DNA of 64,000 nt from JALYGY01 sp963800975 (GCA_963800975.1 CAWDDB010000021.1:414758-478757); one strand, 5' to 3'; shown: positions 26,733 through 35,106, counted from the stretch's first letter. A program made the numbers and translations. Notes: generated by a model not told the origin, from the letters alone.

Positions 26733-26760
26733 GAGCCTATGAAATGGCCCGTTAAGGTTC
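26733..26760. other. Second hairpin with the same core
   Basis: GAGCCT and AGGTTC (with a G-T pair) enclose TGAAATGGCCCGTT, the same 14-base core found at 23878. Upstream of the radical SAM gene on the other strand. The remaining 26761-26964 holds several GCAAC(A) repeats (26774-26815) but no gene that I can see. Confidence 0.3.
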
Positions 26761-26964
26761 AAGCTCCTCCGGCAACAACCGAGCAACGTTCGGGCAACAA
26801 AGGCGCAACAACTCGCACGAAAAACTGCCGCAGAAACAAAGCAATCGTCTCGTAGACGAGGTACGTTTCGGGTAATCTCCCGGTGCTTGGAAAAGCGATC
26901 GCTAGCCTTACGGAAGCCCTCGACTTACGAGGAGCTGCGATCTGTGCCGCCGGAGAACGCGAGC

Positions 26965-27399
26965 TCAGCGATCCGGCCCGGGCATAGTGAAATGGCCGAG
27001 CTGGCGCAGCGTCCCCAGATCGTCGCGCACCGCCCAGCTCTCGACGATCAATCCGTCGGCGAAGCGGAAGATCTGGATCGCCGGCGTCTCTATCGCCTTC
27101 CCGGTGGGCGCCTGCCCCATGTATCCTTGGGTGTCGGTGGCGTTCGCCGTGTAACGGACCACGACCTTGTCGCCCTCTGCGACCATGTCCTCCACCCTGA
27201 TCCGCAGGTCAGGAAGCATCTCGCGCAGCATGCTCACGATGCGCTTGACATCCTCGGGGCAGCGCGCCGGAAACGGGTCGCCCGCGTCGTGGCGGACGTA
27301 GTTCGGGGCGACGATCTCGTCGGCGACCGCCAGGTCGCCCTTGCCCCAAAGCTCTTCGCTCCAACGGCGGGCTTTGGCCTTGTGCTCTTCGGCGGACAT
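26965..27399 (-). CDS. SnoaL-like ester cyclase-family protein
   Basis: 144-residue NTF2-like fold protein. AEEHKAKARRWSEELWGKGDLAVADEIVAPNYVRHD is the usual N-terminal helix and pocket edge. PTGKAIETPAIQIFRFADGLIVESW is the family end. SnoaL cyclases act in aromatic polyketide synthesis, but small stand-alone homologues like this have unknown function. ATG with GGGAAGGAGCC upstream. The 244 bases upstream (27400-27643) show no gene. Confidence 0.8.
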   Translation of the reverse strand: MSAEEHKAKARRWSEELWGKGDLAVADEIVAPNYVRHDAGDPFPARCPEDVKRIVSMLREMLPDLRIRVEDMVAEGDKVVVRYTANATDTQGYMGQAPTGKAIETPAIQIFRFADGLIVESWAVRDDLGTLRQLGHFTMPGPDR

Positions 27400-27643
27400 G
27401 CGTGGCTCCTTCCCGTATCCGCCCCGTCGAGGGACGAACCTTTCCGACCGACATCATGCCACCCTGAGGACGTGGGCGCACAAGCGTCGAAGGAACGCCC
27501 CGGACATGATTCAACCCCGTGAGAAGGCCATTACCGCGACGGACGCCCAGGGCAACCCTATCTGCTCACTGCTGTGGACGGCGAGCGCATCTAACTGAAG
27601 CGCGTTACGGAGGTATCGGCTCCTCAACGCGCAGCTTCGGGTT

Positions 27644-28045
27644 TTAGGCGAAGAACAGGCGGTAGATCAGGTAGGCGAACGCGGCGACGCAGAGCGCGGC
27701 CACCGCGACGATGGCAACCTTCCCAAGCGTGGACGAGTGCCAGACTCTCTGGACGAGCTTCGCGAGCCTCCTGAGCCTGACCTCAGCCCAGTCTAGAAAG
27801 CGGGCCACGGGCAGGAGCTCGCCGCCCAGGATCGCAAGCCCGAGAAAGGCGGTGCCGAAGCCGGCCCCCGGCAGGGGACCGAGCACGATGCTCCCGAGCG
27901 TCAGGATTACCCCGAATACGATCAGGAGTATCCTCGTGATGATGTGGCCCCGCTTTTGCTGCCGGCGGCGGTAGCGTTCCTTGAAGCGTTGACCCGGCTT
28001 GGCCTGGCTGAACTCGCGCCAGGCCGATTTTGCCCTCTCGATCAT
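27644..28045 (-). CDS. PGPGW-family transmembrane protein
   Basis: Small membrane protein of about 133 residues. Basic N-terminus (about 30 residues), then two close helices (ITRILLIVFGVILTLGSIVL and FGTAFLGLAILGGELLPVAR) around the PLPGAGFG variant of the PGPGW motif, and a third C-terminal helix VAIVAVAALCVAAFAYLIYR. Function unknown. ATG 28045 is preferred to GTG 28081. Confidence 0.75.
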   Translation of the reverse strand: MIERAKSAWREFSQAKPGQRFKERYRRRQQKRGHIITRILLIVFGVILTLGSIVLGPLPGAGFGTAFLGLAILGGELLPVARFLDWAEVRLRRLAKLVQRVWHSSTLGKVAIVAVAALCVAAFAYLIYRLFFA

Positions 28046-28104
28046 GACCGTAATGATCCCACGATTCGGTTCGCTAGGCACAACGGTACGGGCGTGGTTC
28101 GCAC

Positions 28105-28147
28105 GGGGCGGTTCGCGATTCTCACGGGGCGGTTCGCGAACCGCCCC
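28105..28147. repeat. Palindromic GGGGCGGTTCGCGA repeat
   Basis: GGGGCGGTTCGCGA occurs at 28105 and 28126, the second copy completed to a perfect 22-base palindrome ending in CCGCCCC at 28147, touching the stop codon of the GntR gene. This type of palindrome is scattered in many bacterial genomes. It may serve as a terminator here. Confidence 0.65.
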
Positions 28148-28860
28148 TACCCGACGCGGGGTACGGGTTCGGGCTGGTGTTCGCTCTCGCGCAATTCGGG
28201 TTCCCAGTGGCGCATCGCCTTGCGTACGTGCTCGGCCATCAGCCGTTCGGCGTCCTCGAACCGGCCCTCGGCCACGGCCGCCAAGATCTCACGGTGCTCC
28301 TCGACGTCCGTCTCCTGCCAGTCCGAGACCGCGCTGCGCCGCGAGAGCAGGCGCCTGCCCACCTCCACGATCCAGAGCGCCTCCAGGGCCCGCACCAGCT
28401 CGTCGTTCCCCGTGGCGCGCGCGAGCGCGACGTGAAAGTCGCGGCTGGCGTCGTGGGCCGAGATCCCACCCCGCGCCCGCTCCTCGCGCGCGATGGCAGC
28501 TTCTAACCGTTCGAGGTCGCCATCCGCTCTCCTCTCCGCGGCCAGCCGGGCTATGCCTGGCTCGAGGATGGCCCGTACCTCGAGACGCCGCATGACCGCG
28601 TCGAGGCCAAGGTCAGCCACCCTGAAGCCACGGTTGGAGAGGGGATCCACGAGTCCCTCTCCCGCTAGCCGCCTCAGCGCCTCGCGAACCGGCGTGCGAG
28701 AGATGCCAAACCGCTCGGCGAGCTCGACCTGACCTAGCCTCGCCCCCGGCGCCAGCTCGCCGCTTAGCACCAGACCGCGGATGCGCTCGTAGGCCAGGTC
28801 CGCAACCGAATCTACCCTGATTGGGTCCGTGCCTGCAGCGGGACGAGATGCCGAGCTCAT
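28147..28860 (-). CDS. GntR-family (FadR/FCD) transcriptional regulator
   Basis: DNA-binding regulator of 237 residues. The winged helix (about 18-80) includes LAYERIRGLVLSGELAPGAR and FGISRTPVREALRRLAGEGL. The all-helical FCD ligand domain (about 95-220) has the metal/ligand-site histidine ASRDFHVALARAT and ETDVEEHREILAAV. Divergent to the nine-gene catabolic operon, with two near-identical 15-base sites in the shared upstream region. It is therefore the likely repressor of that operon, released by a pathway metabolite. Confidence 0.93.
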   Translation of the reverse strand: MSSASRPAAGTDPIRVDSVADLAYERIRGLVLSGELAPGARLGQVELAERFGISRTPVREALRRLAGEGLVDPLSNRGFRVADLGLDAVMRRLEVRAILEPGIARLAAERRADGDLERLEAAIAREERARGGISAHDASRDFHVALARATGNDELVRALEALWIVEVGRRLLSRRSAVSDWQETDVEEHREILAAVAEGRFEDAERLMAEHVRKAMRHWEPELRESEHQPEPVPRVG

Positions 28861-28876
28861 CGCTCGATCATAAGCG

Positions 28877-28950
28877 GTGTGGATACATTATGCAATAGAA
28901 GGGCCCGACAGCCCTTGACACGGTGATTGACAATGGATAATGTATCCATT
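28877..28950. promoter_or_regulatory. Two operator sites for the GntR regulator
   Basis: Site 2, TGGATAATGTATCCA (28934-28948), is a palindrome that extends to AATGGATA and TATCCATT arms. Site 1, read on the reverse strand, is TGCATAATGTATCCA (28880-28894), 14 of 15 identical. The two are inverted relative to each other, 54 bases apart. Site 2 covers the predicted -10 of the operon, as expected for repression; site 1 lies nearer the regulator gene, suggesting autoregulation. Confidence 0.75.
28915..28941 (+). promoter_or_regulatory. Promoter of the nine-gene operon
   Basis: TTGACA at 28915-28920 and GATAAT at 28936-28941, spaced 15; a second TTGACA is at 28927-28932. Transcription from about 28949 excludes ATG 28933 as a start and supports ATG 28981 for the first gene. 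Confidence 0.55.
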
Positions 28951-28980
28951 AACGGAGTGTGGGCTTTTGGGGTTGGTGCT

Positions 28981-30081
28981 ATGGGATCCGTTGGAGAGGT
29001 TGCTGCCGGGCGGGTGGTGCGCGTTCTGCACGATGGGGCGCCGGCGTGGGGACGGCTCGAGGGCGATGAGGTGGTGCTCGACTCGGGGGCACGGCTTCCC
29101 GAGGTCGAGGCGCGGTACCTCGCGCCGGTCGAGCCCACGAAGATCATCGCTGTCCACCTTACCTACCGCAGTCGGGTGGAGGAGTACGCGGCCCGGGCGC
29201 CTGCCGAGCCCTCGTATTTCCTCAAGCCCACGACCACCCTCAACGGGCACCGCGGGGTCTTGCGGCGGCCCGAAGGGACCAGTTTTCTCAACTACGAGGG
29301 CGAGCTGGCGGTGGTGGTCGGGCGCCGCATGCACGGGGTAGGGATCGAGGATGCGCTTTCCTTCGTCGCCGGCTACGCGTGTGCCAACGACGTCGGGTTG
29401 CACGACTTTCGTCACGCGGACCGGGGTTCGATGCTGAGGGTCAAGGGGCAGGACGGGTTCTTGCCGCTCGGGCCGGAGCTCGTGCCGGCGTCCGAGTTCG
29501 ACCCCGAGAGCTTCGTCCTCCGGACCTACCTCAACGGCGAGGTCGTCCAGGAGGGTGGGGCCGACGACATGTTCTTCGGCGTCGCCTACCAGCTCGCGGA
29601 CCTGTGCCGCCTGATCACGCTGGAGCCGGGCGACGTGGTCCTGACCGGGACCCCCGCGAACTCCAGGCCGATGGAGCCAGGGGACGTGGTGGAGGTGGAG
29701 ATAGAAGGGCTCGGGCGCCTGACCAACACCGTGGAGGAGTGGGGGGTGGATCTGTCTGGGCCTGGCGACCAGCCCGAGACCTCGGCCAATACGTTGCACG
29801 TCGCGCTGGCCATCTCCGAGGCGGAGGCCGAGCGCATGGTGGAGGAGAGCCGGGGGGAGCCCAGCGCCGTTCGCGTGCGTGTGGACATGAACTTGTGCCA
29901 GAGCAACGGCCAGTGCGAGCTGGTCGCGCCTGAGATCTTCGACCTCGGCGAGGACGACCTTCTGCGGTGGAAGGACAGGGTCGACCCGTCGCTGCGCGAG
30001 AAAGCGCTAAAAGCGGTGGAGGCCTGCCCCATGCAGGCGATAAGCGTCGAGAAAGGGTTAGCAGATCTTCTCCGGGAGTGA
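28981..30081 (+). CDS. Fumarylacetoacetate hydrolase family protein fused to 3Fe-4S ferredoxin
   Basis: 366 residues. Residues 1-255 are an FAH-family hydrolase/decarboxylase with the metal-binding NYEGELAVVVG (Glu106, Glu108) and the later ANDVGLHDF (Asp137). The last about 70 residues are a [3Fe-4S] ferredoxin: Cys306 and Cys312 in LCQSNGQC, then Cys349 in EACPMQAIS. The residue between the first two Cys is not Cys, as in P450-partner ferredoxins. The fusion is unusual. A P450 gene two genes downstream is the likely electron acceptor. The FAH part may handle ring-fission products, as HpaG or 4-oxalocrotonate decarboxylase do. First gene of the operon. Confidence 0.85.
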   Translation: MGSVGEVAAGRVVRVLHDGAPAWGRLEGDEVVLDSGARLPEVEARYLAPVEPTKIIAVHLTYRSRVEEYAARAPAEPSYFLKPTTTLNGHRGVLRRPEGTSFLNYEGELAVVVGRRMHGVGIEDALSFVAGYACANDVGLHDFRHADRGSMLRVKGQDGFLPLGPELVPASEFDPESFVLRTYLNGEVVQEGGADDMFFGVAYQLADLCRLITLEPGDVVLTGTPANSRPMEPGDVVEVEIEGLGRLTNTVEEWGVDLSGPGDQPETSANTLHVALAISEAEAERMVEESRGEPSAVRVRVDMNLCQSNGQCELVAPEIFDLGEDDLLRWKDRVDPSLREKALKAVEACPMQAISVEKGLADLLRE

Positions 30082-30085
30082 TGGC

Positions 30086-32149
30086 GTGAAGCCAGTCCTG
30101 ATCCGCCAGCACGAGCAGATGACGCCGCCGGGCCTGCTGGTCGAGTGGCTGCGCGAGCGCGGCATCCCGTTCGAGATACACCCGTCGTGGGAGGAGACGG
30201 CGCCGCCGCCCGACCCCACGCGGTACTCGTTCGTGGCCTCGCTCGGTTCCCCGTACGGCCCGAACGACACGCACGAGCCCTCCGTCGTAGCCGAGCTCGA
30301 GCTCATAGGGACCGCCGTGAAAAGGGAGGTTCCTGTGCTCGGGTTGTGCTTCGGAGGCGAGGTGCTCTCCACCGTGCTCGGCGGGCGGGTAGAACGCGCG
30401 CCGAAGCCCGAGCTCGGGTGGCGCGAGATCCAGACCGACGATCCGGACACCGTCCCGACCGGGCCGTGGCTGCTCTGGCACTACGAGCGCTTCACGACGC
30501 CGCCAGGCGCGCTCGAGCTGGCGCGAACGGACGACGCCGTGCAGGCGTTCAGGTTCGGGCCGCACCTCGGGGTGCAGTTCCACCCGGAGAGCACGGTGGA
30601 GATAGTCGCCCGCTGGGCGGGCGCGGACACCGAGCGGCTGGAGAAACTGGGCATAGCAGATGGCGCAGAGCTGCTCGCCGTGTCGCCCGAACGCCAGGAG
30701 GCCGCCAGGCTGGCCGCCTTCCAGCTCTTCGACGCGTTCGCAGCGGCCGCGGAGGCGCACCGCGGAGGGAAAGGAGCCGGCGACGCCGGCAGGAAGGATG
30801 CAGGCATGATCGAGCAGGAGAAGGACGTAAAGCGGCCGCCCGAGCTATCCGACGAGACCGTCACTTCGGTCAGGGTGATCTACCCTGACCTGCACGGCAT
30901 CGTGCGCGGGAAGGACGTGCCTATCGGAGAGTTCGACCGCGCCATGGACCACGGGCTCGCGTTCTGCTCGGCGGTCATGGGCACGGACCTGCGCCACACG
31001 CCCGTGGTCGGCGGGGAGGAGGGTTACCCCGACCTCATCGCCTTCCCCGACCTCTCCACGATGACCATGGTCCCCTGGGAGCCTGGCCTGGCGTGCTGCA
31101 TCGCCGACCTGCGGCCTGTGGGCGAGCACGAGCCCCCAGCCGACCCGAGGGGGGCGGTGCGCCGCGCGGTCGCGGGCTTCGAGGAGATCGGTCTGGCGCC
31201 CGTGGTCGGCCCGGAGCTCGAGTTCTTCCTCTGCGTGCGGGATCCGGAAGCGCCCAATGGGGTGCGGCGTTACGTGGACAACCTGAGCATGGTCTACACG
31301 GTGGGTCCGTTGGCCGACCCGCTTGGTGTGGTGCGCGAGATCGCGGAGTCGCTCTCGACCCTGGGCATGGGCACCTTCGCGGCCAACCACGAGTTCATGA
31401 ACTCGCAGTTCGAAATCAACCTGCACCACTCGGACGCCCTGACCGCCGCCGACCGCGCCTTTCGGCTGAAGGGCGCCGTCAAAGACGTGGCCGCCATCCG
31501 CGGGCTCGTCGCCACGTTTATGGGCAAGCCGTTCAACGATCAGGGTGGATCCGGCTTCCACTTCCACTTCTCGCTCGGCCGCGACGACAAGAACGCCTTC
31601 TCCGACGACTCTGACCCTGACGGCGTCTCCGGGGAGATGCGCCACTTCATGGCGGGCGTGCTGGCGCACGCTCCGGCCCTGACGGCTTTCCTGAACCCGA
31701 CCGTGAACGCCTACCGGCGGCTAGTGCCCGACTCGCTGGCGCCGACCCACGCGAACTGGGGCTGGGACAACCGTACGTCGTTTATCCGGGTGCCGCCCGA
31801 GCGGGGCGGGGCCACGAGGGCCGAGGTCCGCGTGGGCGACGGGAGCGCGAACCCTTACCTCGCAACGGCGGCGATACTCTTCGCCGGGCTGCACGGCGTG
31901 CGCGAGAAGCTGCCGCTCGAACCGCCCGTAGGGGGCGACGCCTACACCCTCGCCGAAGACCAGGCCGGCGGGGCTCTCCCCGCCTCGCTCGGCGAGGCGC
32001 TGGACGCGCTGGAGGCCGACCGGGTGCTGCGGGGGTCGCTCGGGCCCGAGATCGTGGACACCTTCCTCAACGTGAAGCGGTTCGAGGTCGAGAGGCACCG
32101 GACGTGGGTCTCCGACTGGGAGATCGACGAGTACCTCCACCACCTCTAG
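30086..32149 (+). CDS. Class I glutamine amidotransferase fused to glutamine synthetase-family ligase
   Basis: 687 residues. Residues 1-175 are a GMP-synthase-type amidotransferase domain with nucleophile Cys88 in LGLCFGGEV and His166/Glu168 in VQFHPEST. After a charged linker (about 176-245), the rest is a glutamine-synthetase-like ligase: VGPELEFFL, NHEFMNSQFEINL, GSGFHFHFSL and NRTSFIRVPPERGGATRAEVR. Aniline and isopropylamine pathways use separate GS-like and amidotransferase proteins to make or process gamma-glutamyl amides. An internal ATG at 30806, with GGAAGG upstream, could also yield the ligase alone. Starts 4 bases after the previous stop. Substrate unknown. Confidence 0.88.
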   Translation: MKPVLIRQHEQMTPPGLLVEWLRERGIPFEIHPSWEETAPPPDPTRYSFVASLGSPYGPNDTHEPSVVAELELIGTAVKREVPVLGLCFGGEVLSTVLGGRVERAPKPELGWREIQTDDPDTVPTGPWLLWHYERFTTPPGALELARTDDAVQAFRFGPHLGVQFHPESTVEIVARWAGADTERLEKLGIADGAELLAVSPERQEAARLAAFQLFDAFAAAAEAHRGGKGAGDAGRKDAGMIEQEKDVKRPPELSDETVTSVRVIYPDLHGIVRGKDVPIGEFDRAMDHGLAFCSAVMGTDLRHTPVVGGEEGYPDLIAFPDLSTMTMVPWEPGLACCIADLRPVGEHEPPADPRGAVRRAVAGFEEIGLAPVVGPELEFFLCVRDPEAPNGVRRYVDNLSMVYTVGPLADPLGVVREIAESLSTLGMGTFAANHEFMNSQFEINLHHSDALTAADRAFRLKGAVKDVAAIRGLVATFMGKPFNDQGGSGFHFHFSLGRDDKNAFSDDSDPDGVSGEMRHFMAGVLAHAPALTAFLNPTVNAYRRLVPDSLAPTHANWGWDNRTSFIRVPPERGGATRAEVRVGDGSANPYLATAAILFAGLHGVREKLPLEPPVGGDAYTLAEDQAGGALPASLGEALDALEADRVLRGSLGPEIVDTFLNVKRFEVERHRTWVSDWEIDEYLHHL

Positions 32150-32159
32150 GAGGCCGGCG

Positions 32160-33389
32160 ATGACAGAGACGAGAGAGACCGTGCCGCTGGAGGAGATCGA
32201 CCTCTCCTCCCACGACGCTTTCCTGGAGCGGGTGCCCTACGAGTGGTTCCGCACCCTGCGCCGCGAGGCGCCCGTCTTTTTCAACCCCGAGCCCGACGGT
32301 CCCGGCTTCTGGGCCGTCAGCCGCTACGGGGATATCCGCGACGTCCACCGCAACGTCCCCGTCTACTCTTCCGAGGTTGGCGGGACCTCTCTGGAGGACC
32401 TGGATCCCGACCAGATCGAGGCCCGCAAGTCAATGATCGACATGGACCCCCCGCGCCACAACGAGCTGCGGGGCCTCATAGCCCGCCGCTTCACTGCGCG
32501 GGCGGTGAAGGTGTGGGAGGAGGCGGTCAGGACGGTCTGCGACCGGGTACTCACGGAGGCGCTCCCCAAGGGCGAGTTCGACTTCGTGCGTGAGATCTCC
32601 TCCGAGATCCCGATGCAGGTCTTCGCCGAGATCCTTGGCGTCCCGCAGGAGGACAGGCGCCTGATCGTGGACATGGGCGACCGCATCCTCGGCAACCAGG
32701 ACCCCGAGTTCGTCCAGCCCGTCGAGGACGCGCACAGGCTGCTGCCCTTCTCGAGCCCCGTCTCGCTCGAGATGTTCGAGTTCGGGCGAAAGCTGGCCGC
32801 CGCCAGGCGCAAGAACCCGGGCAGCGACATCATCACCCAGCTGGCCTACGAGCCGCTTACCCAGCGCGAGTTCGACGTCTACTTCGTGCTGCTAGCGACC
32901 GCCGGCAACGAGACGACCAGGCACACGATCACGCACGGCCTGCTCGCCCTCCTGGAGTATCCGGACCAGCTGGAGCGGCTGCGCCGGGACCCAGCGTTGT
33001 TCGCGCCGGCCGCCGACGAGATGCTCCGCTGGGCCACGGCCGTCCACTACTTCCGCCGCACCACGACGCAGGACGCCGAGATCGCCGGCACCAGGATACC
33101 GGCCGGCGCCAAGGTCACGACCTGGCTCGTCTCGGGCAACCGCGACGAGGAGGTCTTCGAGGATCCCGACACCTTCGACGTCGGCCGCCACCCGAACAAG
33201 CACATGGCTTTCGGCCCAGGGGGCATCCACCACTGCCTCGGCGCGCACCTCGCCCGTCTGGAGGTCCGAATCGCATTCGAGGAGATGCTCAGGCGCGTCG
33301 AAGGGTTCGAGCTCACGGGCAAGCCGGAACGCCTGCGCTCCAACTTCTTCAACGGCATCAAGCGGATGCCGGTGAGGGTGGTCGCGTGA
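32160..33389 (+). CDS. Cytochrome P450 (CYP124/125/142-like)
   Basis: Heme monooxygenase of 409 residues. I-helix oxygen motif AGNETTRHTITHG, K-helix DEMLRW (E-x2-R) and heme loop FGPGGIHHCLGAHLAR. The heme loop has one residue more than most bacterial P450s, as in actinobacterial CYP124, CYP125 and CYP142, whose AGNETTR segment is also similar. Those oxidise steroid or branched side chains, so its place in this operon is notable. Electrons probably come from the ferredoxin domain of the first gene; no ferredoxin reductase is visible nearby. Starts 10 bases after the previous gene with AGGAGG. Confidence 0.93.
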   Translation: MTETRETVPLEEIDLSSHDAFLERVPYEWFRTLRREAPVFFNPEPDGPGFWAVSRYGDIRDVHRNVPVYSSEVGGTSLEDLDPDQIEARKSMIDMDPPRHNELRGLIARRFTARAVKVWEEAVRTVCDRVLTEALPKGEFDFVREISSEIPMQVFAEILGVPQEDRRLIVDMGDRILGNQDPEFVQPVEDAHRLLPFSSPVSLEMFEFGRKLAAARRKNPGSDIITQLAYEPLTQREFDVYFVLLATAGNETTRHTITHGLLALLEYPDQLERLRRDPALFAPAADEMLRWATAVHYFRRTTTQDAEIAGTRIPAGAKVTTWLVSGNRDEEVFEDPDTFDVGRHPNKHMAFGPGGIHHCLGAHLARLEVRIAFEEMLRRVEGFELTGKPERLRSNFFNGIKRMPVRVVA

Positions 33390-34309
33390 TCTCGCTGCGC
33401 CGCATCGACCACGTGAGCCTCCGCGTGACCGACGTGGGGGACGCAGCGAGCCGCTGGTGCGCGCAGTTCGGGCTCCTCGAGCGCTCGCGCGAGGACAGGC
33501 GGGCGCGCCTCGCCTGCGACGACGAGCCCTGCGCGCTCGAGCTGCTCGCCTCCGACTCGCCCGGGGTCGAGCACATCGCCTACGAGCTCAGGCGCTCGTG
33601 CTCGCTCGACGACGCGCGCCGGCACCTGGACGGGCTGGGCGTTGGGTGGGAGAACAGGGACGGCGGGCTGCGCCTCGCCGACCCCGAGGGCAACGGGGTC
33701 CTGGTGTTACCCTACAGGGAGCCGGGCCTGAGCTGGACGCCGCACGCGCGGCCTGCGGGGGAGGCGGTCGTAGGACATCCCCGCAAGCTCGGGCACGTCA
33801 ACTTCCTGACCGGCGCGATCTCCGAGGAGGTAGAGTTCTACACGCGCGTGCTTGGCATGCGCATCACCGACTGGCTCGGCGAGGGCGGCGTGTGGCTGCA
33901 CGTAAACACAGACCACCACGTCATGGCGCTCATCGACAAGGGGTACTCCCACCTTCACCACCTCGCCTTCGACGTGGTGGACATCGGCCAGATGCGTGTT
34001 GCCCTCGACCACCTCGGCCGCCACGGCCGCTGGCTGGGCTGGGGTCCGGCGCGCCACGGCGTGGGCGGCAACATCGCCTCCTACGTGCGAATCGTGGAGG
34101 AGGAGTGCTTCGTCGAGCTCTACTGCGACATGGAGCAGCTGCAGGCCGACCACGAACCGCGCCGCTGGCCGGACAACCGGTACTCCTCGAACACGTGGGG
34201 CCCCCTGCCTCCGCGCTCCTACTTCCGTTTCGACGCCGCCGCGGTCGCCTCGGAGCGCGAGAGCCTCGAGATGCTCGGCCGGCCCCTAGAAGAGGAGGTT
34301 CCCACGTGA
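33386..34309 (+). CDS. Two-domain VOC (extradiol dioxygenase-like) protein
   Basis: 307 residues with two vicinal-oxygen-chelate domains. The second (about 130-250) holds the likely metal triad: His137 in KLGHVNF, a His in HLHHLAFDV (191 or 192) and Glu244 in CFVELYCD. The first (about 1-115) keeps HVSLRV and VEHIAY but lacks the final Glu, as is normal for the structural domain of two-domain extradiol enzymes. A catechol-type ring-cleaving dioxygenase is the best guess. The start overlaps the P450 stop by four bases. Reaction and substrate inferred from context. Confidence 0.85.
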   Translation: MISLRRIDHVSLRVTDVGDAASRWCAQFGLLERSREDRRARLACDDEPCALELLASDSPGVEHIAYELRRSCSLDDARRHLDGLGVGWENRDGGLRLADPEGNGVLVLPYREPGLSWTPHARPAGEAVVGHPRKLGHVNFLTGAISEEVEFYTRVLGMRITDWLGEGGVWLHVNTDHHVMALIDKGYSHLHHLAFDVVDIGQMRVALDHLGRHGRWLGWGPARHGVGGNIASYVRIVEEECFVELYCDMEQLQADHEPRRWPDNRYSSNTWGPLPPRSYFRFDAAAVASERESLEMLGRPLEEEVPT

Positions 34310-35106
34310 GCCTGAAGGGATATTCCACGCCGCGCACGAGCACGGGCCGCGCGAGCCTCGTTCCGCCGCCGCCGTGGCACTACGTCGGGGATTTCCTCGT
34401 CGTGGACTACTGGGCCGACCCGGACGCCGCTCGCGCCGTCCTGCCCGAGGGACTGGACCCGCACCCCGACCCGGGCCGCTGCGCCGCGGTGTTCGCCGAC
34501 TGGCAATCGTGCTCCGAAGGGGGCGACGAGCTGGTGGACCCGGTCCGCTCCCAATACCGCGAGTTCTTTATCGTGGTCAACGCGCTGCTCGACGGCGAGG
34601 AGGTCACCACCTGCCCCTTTATCTGGGTCGACCAGGACTTCGCGCTGGCGCGAGGTTGGATCCAGGGCTTCCCAAAGAAGCTCGGCACGATGTGGATGAC
34701 GCGCACCTTTGGGCTCGACCTGCCCGCCGACCCCGGCCTGCGGCCCGGCGGCCAACACGGCGCGACCTGCTCGGCGCGCGGGCGCGCGATCGCCGACATG
34801 ACGCTGACCATCGAAGGCGAGACCGAGGACGGCCCGCGCCACAACGCGCCGCCCATCGTCAACGTCCGCCACTTCCCGCGGCTCGCCTCCGGGCGCCACG
34901 AAGACCCGCAGGTGCACGAGCTCGTGCGCTCCGTCAGCCGCGACAGGGCGGTCTCGAAGGTAGTGGCCGGTCCGGCCACCCTCACGCTTCACCCGGCCCC
35001 AGGCGAGGAGCACGACACGCTCGCGCCCGTACGGATCGACCGGGGATACCGCTTCACCTTCGGTTACACGATAGACGACCTGGAGACCGTAAAGGAGCTC
35101 GTATGA
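34306..35106 (+). CDS. Acetoacetate decarboxylase-family protein
   Basis: 266 residues. The Schiff-base lysine pair is intact in GWIQGFPKKLGTMW (Lys124/Lys125). In this family the Lys forms an imine with a keto-acid substrate, but many members are not acetoacetate decarboxylases; some act as aldolases, cyclases or hydratases. GTG start shares bases with the previous stop (GTGA), with GGAGG 5-10 bases upstream, so translation is coupled. May process a keto-acid made after ring opening. Confidence 0.85.
   Translation: MSLKGYSTPRTSTGRASLVPPPPWHYVGDFLVVDYWADPDAARAVLPEGLDPHPDPGRCAAVFADWQSCSEGGDELVDPVRSQYREFFIVVNALLDGEEVTTCPFIWVDQDFALARGWIQGFPKKLGTMWMTRTFGLDLPADPGLRPGGQHGATCSARGRAIADMTLTIEGETEDGPRHNAPPIVNVRHFPRLASGRHEDPQVHELVRSVSRDRAVSKVVAGPATLTLHPAPGEEHDTLAPVRIDRGYRFTFGYTIDDLETVKELV

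Noticed and set aside
26772..26820. Short GCAAC(A) repeats, considered as CRISPR or DR locus
   Set aside because: Repeats are only 5-7 bases, irregularly spaced, no cas genes.
30806..32149. Separate GS-like gene starting at 30806
   Set aside because: The frame is continuous with the amidotransferase domain without a stop; kept as one gene with a possible internal start.
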